Assembly: GCF_963678635.1 (NCBI RefSeq)
Contig: NC_087065.1
Coordinates: forward strand, 57,252,754-57,316,753
DNA: 64,000 nucleotides
Reading direction: 5' to 3'
Origin: Symsagittifera roscoffensis
Lineage: Eukaryota; Xenacoelomorpha; Acoela; Convolutidae
The notes below the pieces were generated by a model. That model saw nothing but the letters and a program-made list of their open reading frames with translations. It did no database searches and was not told the origin of the DNA. Shown piece after piece: positions 1-9,244 of this stretch; the stretch's first letter is position 1; every line of letters starts with the position of its first letter. Position numbers and translations under genes: made by a program.

Positions 1-165
1 AGATCATTTTGCCACTTAGATCATCTTTGGAGATTTTATTCCTAATGCTGGAAGCGTAAAGCGAAACATTTACGCCTGGCGAACAATCCCGCCCAACAAA
101 ATTGTTCAAAACTGAACTGAAGCTAGCTAACTGGTCGTATTAACTTCGTACAACTCAATTTGTCA
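1..165 (+). repeat. Dispersed repeat, copy 1
   Basis: This stretch closely matches 48665-48812. Both run from a 'gattttattc.taatg' start through 'caacaaaattgttc' to 'gctagctaa.cggtcgtatt'. A fragment of the same end recurs at 600-645. No coding potential is seen and the family is not recognised. Confidence 0.65.
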
Positions 166-239
166 CACTTGAGTTTCGATTTAGTCCAAAATGTATAGTT
201 TTTCATTGTTTTCTTTTCCCATAGCTTCGACATGGATTG

Positions 240-300
240 AGTGGCAGTCGGATCATTCAGGGCTTTGCCCTGATGTACGAGAAACCTAGTTTTGCTTGTA
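240..300 (-). repeat. Fragment of the two-hairpin element family
   Basis: It contains the 6-bp stem, 3-nt loop hairpin cagggcTTTgccctg (258-272) next to 'ggcagtcgg'. This is the reverse-oriented 5' end of the family described at 50033-51100. Only the terminal ~60 bp are present. Confidence 0.55.
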
Positions 301-599
301 TTGGGGTCCAATCAACATCAAACCGATAGGGCAAACCAAATAAACTTTAAATATCCAAAACACTGCATTGTTTTTTAAAATGTTTATTTGAATGTTCTTT
401 AAAAAACAGTTGGCTCAAAAAATATCAACAATTTTCTTTTGAGCGGTTAAGAGCGTAAACTGAGCTAAAACGAACTCCGAATATACTAAAAACTCAAAAT
501 AACTTATGGAAAGTTTTTGATCAAAATTGACAAATAAAAAAAAACAATTATGCGTTCAAGAAATGTATATATTTATAGTTTCATTTAAAAAAATGGAAG

Positions 600-645
600 A
601 AAAGCTAGCTAACCGGTCGTATTAATTTCGTACAACTCAATTTTT
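600..645 (+). repeat. Fragment of the dispersed repeat at 1-165
   Basis: 'aagctagctaaccggtcgta' followed by 'ttaatttcgtacaactc' repeats the end of the 1-165 copy almost exactly. Confidence 0.6.
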
Positions 646-694
646 TAATTTTTCACTCTTGATTCTGTCCAAAAATTATATTTCTAAAACATAG

Positions 695-905
695 TTTTAA
701 GAGAGCGGTGGTGAAGTGATAACGTCTCGGCCTCTCAATCGAAAGGCCGCTTGTTCGAGGCCCACCATGATCCGTGCTCGTTGCTTGAGGGTGAGGCAAC
801 ATTACCCAGCCCAGAAAATAACCAAAACAATTGCATGTAGTTCTTAAGCAGGGGCACAACAGCGGTTCGCCGTGATGAGCTGTACAGTTCGTATATTGGT
901 CCTTT
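695..905 (+). mobile_element. tRNA-derived SINE
   Basis: An RNA polymerase III A-box-like sequence TGGTGAAGTGA (709-719, one mismatch to consensus) is followed 32 bp later by a B-box-like TGTTCGAGGCC (752-762, one mismatch). That is the spacing of a tRNA head. An anticodon-arm-like stem ggcct...aggcc lies between them. The downstream body ('ttgagggtgaggc', 'cccagaaaataaccaaaa', 'caacagcgg') is repeated at about 37375-37480. A tRNA-like head joined to a dispersed body defines a SINE. The head no longer folds into a proper T arm, so it is not a working tRNA gene. Confidence 0.6.
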
Positions 906-1786
906 CCCTCGTGGATAAATGTTCTTAACTTAAGTTCAGAAAAGCTCAAAAAATGGCTTAAATGTCAAATTTTTATGAAGAAATTGAGATATTATTTTTT
1001 AAATATGTTAATATGTGATCTCAACCTACCACGAATGTGTGAGAAAAATAATTTGCAATAAAGGCTTATCTAATAAATTCCATGTCATTTTCCACTCAGT
1101 CGCTGCTCGGAACTCAGTTAAACTCAGCAAAACTGTATATCGAAGTCGGCAAGCTTGGTCATCTTTATATGGCTAATATATTTTATTCTGATCTCATCAA
1201 GTTTTTCATGACGTTGCGAACATGAGAAAATGTCAACAAAGGCGACTCCTGGTAATTAATTTCATTTTAGGTTTTGAGAAATTGAAAAAAATAATAATTC
1301 GTTTTTAATGACAAAAGAGATGCAAGGTCAAAGGCAAAAAAAAGATTGGCTTCTCAAAGATCTTGGCTCTTGCTTTATTTTAGAAAAGCTAGTGTTAGGT
1401 GATTTATCTAATGGCCTTTACTAGTTTGTTGGAGAATCCATTCTTAATCTAGTTTACGGTCATATTTTTCTTGCCTTGGAATCGGAACATGAATGCACCG
1501 AATACATAACACGGAAGAAAAAATGTAAAAAAAAACTTTATATGTTTTGTAATGATTCAAAATATTTAAAAGTTAGATAAAAAATGTGGTGCTGGAACCA
1601 GTTCTAAGCTAGTATTTATAATTGGATATAAATACAATTATAATATTGATAAAACTATCACTATAAATTATTACTAAGTAACCAATCATATTCCATCTCT
1701 AACATTGACGCTTATTTGTAAGTGATGCAACTACTTGTAGTTTCAGCACCAGAACAATTTGAATAAATCTTAGAATACAGTTGTTC
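906..1786. other. AT-rich stretch, nothing recognised
   Basis: No ORF, repeat copy or structured element stands out here. The last ~60 bp may already belong to the LTR-like sequence that follows. Confidence 0.5.
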
Positions 1787-1984
1787 TCATTCTTGAACTA
1801 ACACGCGTAAACCAGTATACACTAGATCTATTGAGACTAGGAGATATAACAGTAAGTTTAAGAATGGTATTAGACTAAAAAGTTGCACCAATCTATCCGG
1901 CCGAAAATAAGATAGCGTGACGAACAGACGGTGTACCTTAACTGAAAACACTCTATGAGTATAGACCAAAGTTCATAACTCATC
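1787..1984 (+). mobile_element. LTR-like 3' part, copy 1
   Basis: It matches 4144-4332 along its length: 'tctattgagactaggagata', then 'ctatccggccgaaaataaga', then 'gtgacgaac.acggtgtacc'. Both copies end in AACTCA, then two bases, then an identical primer-binding-site-like TGGTGCGACC. Terminal CA plus a PBS right after it is the layout of a retrotransposon LTR end. The LTR start is not defined. Confidence 0.55.
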
Positions 1985-1994
1985 TGGTGCGACC
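1985..1994 (+). promoter_or_regulatory. Putative retrotransposon primer-binding site
   Basis: TGGTGCGACC begins 2 bp after the LTR-like ...AACTCA end. Its complement, GGTCGCACCA, has the form of a tRNA 3' terminus with CCA. The same ten bases occur at 4333-4342 in the second copy. Confidence 0.45.
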
Positions 1995-2064
1995 ATAAGT
2001 CTCGAACAAAACCTCAACTAACTTAGAATTAGACAATTAAACTTAGAATTAGACAATTGCAAAA

Positions 2065-2286
2065 TTGCAAAAAATTTTAGATGGAATAGACAATTTAAAA
2101 GAAATGTCTCTACGTCTCAATAAATTTACGCCAATTTTCCAAGCAATTCGAGAAATACCAGGTTTTGCAAGAAGGCCAAGATCGAGGCGTGAACAACGAT
2201 CAGGAAACGGATCAACGTACTACAAGATAGTACGACGGAAACCGGAACAAGTTTTGTATTTAGAATACTTTATGCAGCAAATTTAG
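2065..2286 (+). CDS. Short basic ORF after the LTR-like end, copy 1
   Basis: This 73-codon ORF shares its layout with the 80-codon ORF at 4405-4647: DGIDNL...MSLRL near the N-terminus, then E.P..ARR..SRRE.RS, then a Y.IVRRK motif. Protein-level conservation between two diverged DNA copies suggests it was once coding. It probably formed the N-terminal or leader part of the Gag ORF downstream. The basic ARR..SRRE block could bind nucleic acid. No known domain is recognised and it lies inside a decayed element. Confidence 0.4.
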   Translation: MQKILDGIDNLKEMSLRLNKFTPIFQAIREIPGFARRPRSRREQRSGNGSTYYKIVRRKPEQVLYLEYFMQQI

Positions 2287-2419
2287 ATTTTCAATTATTG
2301 AAATGAAAATTATCTGAAGAATAATTCATCAACAACTCATTTGGTGCTAAACCTAATATTTAAATAAAAATGACTGATAAGAAGAACACAAGTCGTTCCC
2401 CAAAAAATCTGCAGTAAAT

Positions 2420-3756
2420 CAAACTTTTGAATAAATAATTTATTAAATAAAACAGACAAAAATTAGTTAGTTTTAACGTTACTTTTTGGTTTCACAAATT
2501 AACACACAAGATTTTCCCATCTCAGCTTCATTACCTAAAACATAACAGCACAAATTCAAAAAACTAATATCATCTAAACTTTTAATTTTTCTGAAACCTA
2601 ACCTTTCACATAAAAACTTATCAAGGTGTATCCTTGTTTTTCCATAATTCAATTTTATTTCATAAACAGATCACCGAGGCTTTCCTGGATCTTTTTTTTT
2701 CACATGAAACTAAATTAGTTTTATCTAATTTCTGATCATCAAATCAGAACAATCTGAACAATTTGATCTCTTGGATCAAATCAGAACAATTTGATCCCTT
2801 GGATCAAATCAGAACAATTTTGTTCTCCCCTTCCCAAAATTTCAAAAGTGTCTCAAACGTTGATTCAATACCCAACCCTTATAAACGACCCAGGACTAAT
2901 AGAAGCTTCGAAAAAACTAACCATTTTAATTTAACTAAACAGTGAACAACTTCGGTTACTCATCCTTCACTTGAGCCTTCCGTCTTAGATGACCCAGGCT
3001 AAAACTTTTAACAAATTAGCAAGTCATAAAATTGTATTTAACGATCTACTTGTGTTCTAATTATGCCTGAACCTTGTGGATTGATTTACTATTCACAAAA
3101 AATCACAACCCCTAGGTAAGATTAAGTAGGAAACTCATAAATTAAAACTGATTCACGAGAAAGAAAAAATCATTCTCACGAATTGATATACTCTCTCTCC
3201 ATCCCCTCAACCTCGACAATATATGCCCCAAATTAGATAACCAAACAAAAACCGTAAGGACTAACAGTTCAGGAAATTAAAAACTGTAATCCCCAAATAT
3301 CACATCCATCATCCTAAATCTTATGTCAAGAGATAATCTAGGCACTAACCAAACAATCAAATTACATAATTGTTTAATAAAACATGAACAATACGATCTT
3401 GTTATCACACCGCACAGACAAATAATAAGCTATATAAGATCAAAAAGAAAACAAGGAAAAAGAGACAATTATAACAAAACAAAAGCAAATTATCAAAAGA
3501 AGATTCTCAAACGCAGTCACAGAATTAGAAACGAACACAATACAGGAAGTTCAAGACTTGAAAGATTCAATAAATAAGAATGACCCGATAGAAAAACAAA
3601 AAACATTTTTCTGAATCAGAAGCTACAACACCATCATCAATTAAAAGAAAACGCAGAATAAAGAAATCAAACAATAACAAACCAATACGCCTACATAATT
3701 GGAATCAATCAATAAGACAAATTGAAAATTACAAATTAACAGTTCTACAATACAAT
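2420..3756 (+). other. Unassigned insert inside the LTR element
   Basis: This 1.3 kb separates the LTR/leader copy 1 from Gag copy 1 and is absent from the second copy, where the corresponding gap is only ~25 bp. It starts with a short tandem repeat at 2735-2825 (units of ~28-41 bp built on 'atcaaatcagaacaattt'). It holds one basic ORF (3323-3577). Confidence 0.45.
3323..3577 (+). CDS. Short basic ORF, unrecognised
   Basis: 84 codons, very rich in Lys, Arg and Asn (for example SYIRSKRKQGKRDNYNK). No domain is recognised. It lies in the insert between the two copies of the retroelement's 5' region, so it is probably transposon-derived. It could also be chance in AT-rich DNA. Confidence 0.25.
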   Translation: MSRDNLGTNQTIKLHNCLIKHEQYDLVITPHRQIISYIRSKRKQGKRDNYNKTKANYQKKILKRSHRIRNEHNTGSSRLERFNK

Positions 3757-3799
3757 AAATGATAAAAACAACACAAATTTCGACGATAACTCGATGCTT

Positions 3800-4130
3800 C
3801 CATTTTTCATACAATCACAAAAATATCCCGCCCGAGCACAAGTACATTTTGTCACAACTCAATTGTAAATTTATTTGAAAAAGGAAAGAGCCCATGCAAA
3901 CAAGAATTTCCTAAATTCAGATTAAAACGACAAATCGTCGATAACTATCTCAAAGTTCCATGTCATATTACAACATATTACGGTATATTCACAATTGAAA
4001 TCTTATCACCCCAATCAAATCACCCTACACATCAAATAAAAACAGATGATATAGATAAAGAATTCTCAAAATTTTTTTCAGACTATAATAAAAACATACA
4101 ACACCAAAACTCACTAAGAGCAAATTCCAT
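3800..4130 (+). pseudogene. gag: Ty3/gypsy-like Gag fragment, copy 1
   Basis: An open frame without a start codon runs through this region. It reads in part KRQIVDNYLKVPCHITTYYG, then FTIEILSPQSNHPTHQIKTD, then KEFSKFFSDYNKNIQ. The same DNA recurs at 4801-5175, joined to further Gag-like sequence. Assignment to Gag rests on continuity with the capsid-like part at 6493-6820 in the second copy. It breaks off just before the second LTR-like sequence. Confidence 0.5.
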
Positions 4131-4143
4131 TTATATATATATA

Positions 4144-4332
4144 TCAATACTCGTAAATGCCGGTGTACACAAGATCTATTGAGACTAGGAGATATAAGAG
4201 TAAGGCTAAGATTGTTGTTAGAATAAGAAGTTGCACGAATCTATCCGGCCGAAAATAAGATAACGTGACGAACATACGGTGTACCTTATCTGGAATTACT
4301 CTATGAATACAGTACTTTGTAAAAAACTCAAC
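4144..4332 (+). mobile_element. LTR-like 3' part, copy 2
   Basis: Direct repeat of 1787-1984. It ends ...AACTCA and is followed 2 bp later by TGGTGCGACC (4333-4342). Because leader and Gag sequence follow both copies, this is a second 5' end placed in tandem rather than the 3' LTR of one element. Confidence 0.55.
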
Positions 4333-4404
4333 TGGTGCGACCAAAAGTCTCGAAAAAGACTTTAAATAACCTAGATTTAGATAATTGGAATTAGAAATAG
4401 ACAA

Positions 4405-4647
4405 TTGCAAAATTGCAAAATGATAGATGGAATAGACAATTTAATCGATATGTCTCTACGTCTCAAGGAATCTACGCCAAATTTGGAAACAATACAAGAA
4501 ATACCAGATCTTGCAAGAAGACGGAAATCAAGGCGTGAACACAGATCAAACGACGGACCGATCTTCTACATGATAGTACGACGAAAACTGAAAGAAGTAT
4601 TAGTAATCAAAATACTTTATGCAAAAAATTTGGCTTTTCATATATAA
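4405..4647 (+). CDS. Short basic ORF after the LTR-like end, copy 2
   Basis: 80 codons, the diverged partner of 2065-2286 (DGIDNL, MSLRL, ARRRKSRREHRS, IVRRK). The sequence after the stop, up to about 4775, also matches the first copy (to about 2420). No family assignment is made. Confidence 0.4.
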   Translation: MQNCKMIDGIDNLIDMSLRLKESTPNLETIQEIPDLARRRKSRREHRSNDGPIFYMIVRRKLKEVLVIKILYAKNLAFHI

Positions 4648-4800
4648 ACATGAAAACTATTTGAAAATTACCTCATCAAAAATCTATTTGTTGCTTTATA
4701 GCTTATTATATGCAGAACAATGACTGATAAAAAGATGCACAAGTCGTTCCTTTCCAAATCTGCAGTAAATTATGTTGAAAACTTTTATAAATTAAATAAT

Positions 4801-6820
4801 AAATGATAAATACAACAAAAACTTCGACGATAACTCGATACTTCCATTTTTTATACAATCACAAAGTTATCCCGCCCGAGCACAAGTACATTTTGTCACA
4901 ACTCAATTGTAAATCTATTTGAAAAAGGAAAGAGCCCATGTAAACAAGAATTTCCTAAATTCAGATTAAAACGACAAATCGTTGATCACTATCTCAAAGT
5001 TACATGTCATATTACATCATATTACGGTATATTCACAATTGAAATCTTATCACCACAATCAAATCGCCCTACACATCAAATAAAAGCAGATGATATAGAT
5101 AACGAATTCTCAAAAGTTTTTACAGACTATAATAAAAACATACAACACCAAAACTCACAAAGAGCAAATTCAAAATTTATTTATCTATGTTAGATATGAA
5201 AAAAACACAAAAATAGTCACCGCCTCAAACATCTCGGCGCTCAATTGTAAGACAAGAAATTTATCTTTTCTCACCATTTTTTTTATATACAATCCGTGAA
5301 AACCTTATTTTTAATGAAAGTTCACAAAATGTGAATCATGATTTACTAAGAATACTAGCATGGTTTAAAATTGATTATTATGTCCATAACATCGATCTCA
5401 AAGCTCAATCAAGAAAATAGTTTCGACCGCAAAGCTCAGACCATGAAATTGTTTTAGCAAATGAAATAGATTATGTTTGGGACCCTGATTGGTCTCATCT
5501 ATCATTAATTAATATAACAACTGATAAATCAAGTACAGCAATCACTATTATCTCTGTTGATAAAAACTATGTTAGAATAACTCCACTTACTATAGATGCA
5601 ACAACCTTAAACTATAATGCATATTTACTGACAGAGCAGGAAAAAATAGTTTAAGCTCCACATTCAATAAGACACAAGAAAATGTAAACTTAACAAGAAA
5701 TCTTACACAACAAGATATTCAAAGTCCACCACATTTCATTAATGAACAAATAGTCGAAACAATGCCAACAACAACACGACAAAGCTTTTCCCACATTCAT
5801 CCTACACTTACAACTCCACAAAACAAAAATACCGCATTTCCACAAACAACTATACGATCCACAGTAAAACCTTCTGTAACTTTAAAATACTCACAAATGA
5901 ATTATCAAACATTTAAGTCAGCAACGACATCATGACAAATAAATAAACAAAAAACGTCTAATATGAACAATTTTCAGATCATAACTACATTTTTTTGCAA
6001 AAAATAAAATAACAAAACCCCCCTATATGAACAGTCAAAACCAATCAAAAGCACAAAACTACAATCAACAAGTACCATAACAAGCCCCTAACTCAAGTTT
6101 TTTCAATGATCGACCACGAGCTACAGTGGATCGTAGCGAAAACTTCCCATTCTTTCAACAAAATAAAAGTTTAACTAATAAACATCTTACAAGAAATCAA
6201 CCATATTAATCAGAAGATGAAGACTATTTAAGCCAAAACAAACAACGATTTAACACAAATCAACAACATAATAACTGGAATGTTGATCAACCAGATCCTA
6301 TTTATTAACCAGATCTTTTTGAACCATATACACGAAATGAATACACACGACAAACAAGACAATTTTTTCCTCCAAAACAAAACTCAGCATCATATGATAA
6401 TAATTTCCAATCACAAAATCCTATAAAAACACAAAGTTATCAACCAACGCAAATACAAAACGGAATTCGATTACTATATTATTTATAACAACGTGGAATT
6501 ACAAAAACAAACCTTACAAACTTTTCTCAGAATACCAAATGCCGCAGAATCACTCCAAATGACTAAGAATCCATACCTCTTTGGTGGATCTTATATATCC
6601 TCTAATAAACCACTAATGGTATTGACAGGAACAGATCCTTAATATTCAGTAGAAGATTATTTAAACGCAGTCACAGCTAACCTTATTTTAAATATAGGAT
6701 CTGAACCAGTAAATACGCCACTTCATCAAAAGTGGATACATAGACGCACAGCTCTAATCCAAACCATAATTGATGGCGCAGCTCAAAAACGGTTTTCAGT
6801 TTTACCTCTAGACACTAACG
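4801..6820 (+). pseudogene. gag: Ty3/gypsy-like Gag, decayed
   Basis: Gag-like reading frames continue across 2 kb with stops and frame changes. The first part repeats the 3800-4130 segment. Next comes RENLIFNESSQNVNHDLLRI (from about 5290), then an in-frame TAG, then NEIDYVWDPDWSHLSLINIT, ending with a TAA near 5653. A Gln/Asn/Pro-rich stretch follows (5650-6480). The last part (6493-6820) holds the most recognisable motif, YSVEDYLNAVTANLILNIG followed by NTPLHQKWIHRRTALIQ and DGAAQK. This resembles the retrotransposon Gag capsid region (established family knowledge), with one in-frame TAA just before it. No protease, reverse transcriptase or integrase is seen. The element ends abruptly where the satellite starts. 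Confidence 0.6.
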
Positions 6821-8697
6821 GTTTTCGCGATCTGATTCGGTTTTTGGATTAACTTGAAATTTTTCAAAGTTGCATAGCTCTAATAACTTGCTTAGAAAAA
6901 CTTTTCCCGAACCAATTTAGTCTACAAAATAACTTGCAATGTTTCAACGTTTCATAGCTATAGCAGCTTGCTAAGAAAGAAATTTTGCGAACTGATTCAT
7001 TTTTTGAAATTACCTGCATTACTTCAAAATTGCATAACTTGAATAACATGCTTCGAAACACTTGAAGCTTTTTAAAAAGTGATTTATTCTTTAAAAATAA
7101 CTTGTACTAAATCAAAACTTCATAGTTTTGAAAGCTTGCTTAAAAAAATTCTTGAATTTGTTCGTTTCTTGAAATTACTTGCAAAATTCCAAAATTTCTT
7201 ACCTTGATTCGTTTGCGTCAAAAAACTTAACGCTTTTTGCCAACTGATTCGGTTTATGAAGTAATTTGAATCATATCAAAGTTGCAGAGCTCTAATATTT
7301 GCTTAAAAAACTTATAATTTTTGCGAACTGGTTCAAATTATGAAATAATTTTAGATAATTTAAATTTCCATAGCCTTAAAAGCTTGTTTAGAAATTTTTC
7401 AGCGTTTCACGAAACAATTAAGTCCACAAAATGACTTGCAATGTTTAAAATTTCATAGCCTAAATAGTATTAATTCAAAACTTCTGTATTAATTCAAAAC
7501 TTCATAGCTTCAAAAGCTTGCTTAGAAAAATTTTAAGCTTTTCACAAAACGATTTAGTCTTCGAAAGAACTTGCAAAATTTTAAAACTTCATAGCTTTAA
7601 AAGCTGGCTAAGAAAACAATTTTGCGAGCTGATTTAATTTCTGAAATTGCTTGGAAAATTCAAAGTTTCATAGCTTGAATAGCTTGCTTCAAAAAACTTG
7701 AAACTTTTTGCGAACTGATTTAATTTATGAAATTACCTGTACTATTTCAAAACTACACAGCTTTAAAAGATTGCAAAGAAAGAAATTTTGTGAGCTGATT
7801 CGTTTTTTGAAATTACTGCATTATTTCAAAATTTCATAACTTGAATAACATGCTTCGAAACACTTCAAGCTTTCTAGGAAGTGATTTAATCTATAAAATT
7901 AACTTGTACTAAATCAAAACTTCATAGCTTTGAAAGCTTGCTAAGAAAAAAATTTCTTGAATTTGTTTGTTTATTGAAATTAGTTGCAACAATCCAAAGT
8001 TTTATACCTTGATTAGTTTGCGTCAACAAACCTAACGCTTTTTGCAATCTGATTTGGTTTATGAAGTATTTTGAATCATATCAAAGTTGCATAGCTCTAA
8101 TAGCTGCTTAGAAAAACTTATAATTTTTTGCCAATTAATTCAAATTATGAAATAACTTTGGATAATTTAAAAATCCATAGCTTTCAAAGTTTGTTTGGAG
8201 AACGTTTAAGCGTTTCACGAACCAATTAAGTCCATAAAATGACTCACAATAATTCAAAATTCCATAGCTTAAATATCTTGCTTTTTGCTAACTGATTTAA
8301 ACTATGAATTAATTTGTATTAATTCCAAACTTCATAGCTTTAAAAGCGTGCATAGAAAAACTTTAAACTTTTGGCGAACTGATTCGGTTTATGAAATAAC
8401 TTGCAACAATTCAAAAATGCATAGCTCTAATAGCTTGCTCAGAAAAACTTTAATATTTTCACGAACCGATTTAGTCTTCGAAAGAACTTGTAATATTTCA
8501 AAATTTCAAAGCCTTAAAAGCTTGAAAAGAAAGCAAATTCGCAAATTGATTTGCTTTCTGAAATTACTTGCAAAAATTCAAAGTTTCATATTTTGATTAG
8601 CTTGCTTCGAAAATTTGAAATTTTTTGCAAACTGATTTAATCTATGAAATAACCTGTACTAATTCAAAACTACATAGCTTTAAAAGCTTGCTAAGCA
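6818..8697 (+). repeat. ~77-bp satellite array, left part, with ~806-bp higher-order repeat
   Basis: The array is built of degenerate units of ~75-80 bp: 'catagcttnaaaagcttgct', 'aagaaaaa', '.ttttgcgaactgattcggt', 'ttatgaaataacttg'. A higher-order period is visible. 'cataacttgaataacatgct' occurs at about 7034 and 7835. 'cttgatt.gtttgcgtca' followed by the same variant units occurs at about 7203 and 8009. It stops at the Polinton border and resumes at 22755. Confidence 0.8.
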
Positions 8698-9244
8698 GTA
8701 TATGTCGTGGCAGTTCAGCCGAAGGGGAGGGGGTGCTGACCCCCATTTATTAACATAGGCTATAGAGTATCCGGTCAGCACCTTTTATATTAACATAGGC
8801 TATAGATTTCCCCATGTAATAAGGTGGGAAAAGAATTGGTAAGGTTTCTTGGTTTGAGTGATGGTAAGAGAATGGTAAGAAAAACGGTATTTTGTGTAAA
8901 AATGTCTGGTTTTGCAAAAATTTTGGCGCGCGTTACCTAACTGTTAATTATTATTGGTGCATTACGTGCAAATAGATATTCCAGTGTATAAAGATTGGTC
9001 ATAGGTTTCATAGTTTCAGATGGTAAGTTTTAAAAAAATTTTGGAGCCCGAATTTTTTGGCGCTTAATTTTGCCAATGTTCCAGATTCTAAATGTTTTCT
9101 TAATCAAAAATCAATATACTAATAACCCAAATGTAGCGTTTGAAAAGAGCTTTCCAAAAAAAGTTTACTACAGAGAAAATGTAATAATTCACAGCATTGT
9201 ATCCATTTTACTACATAATCTCTTACAAATTTAGAGGTTTGTCA
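8698..9244. other. Polinton left end, non-coding
   Basis: The sequence holds a 16-bp direct repeat ttaacataggctatag (8750-8765 and 8790-8805). It also holds an inverted pair ggtgctgacc (8732-8741) / ggtcagcacc (8773-8782). No ORF is seen. Terminal inverted repeats would be expected here, but I cannot find a partner at the right border. Confidence 0.5.

Noticed and set aside
701-775. Functional tRNA gene
   Set aside because: A and B boxes are present, but the T-arm and acceptor stems do not pair and the sequence continues into a dispersed body. It is a SINE head.
8285-8596. 103-codon ORF in the satellite
   Set aside because: It reads through several satellite units and its amino acid repeats simply follow the DNA repeat.
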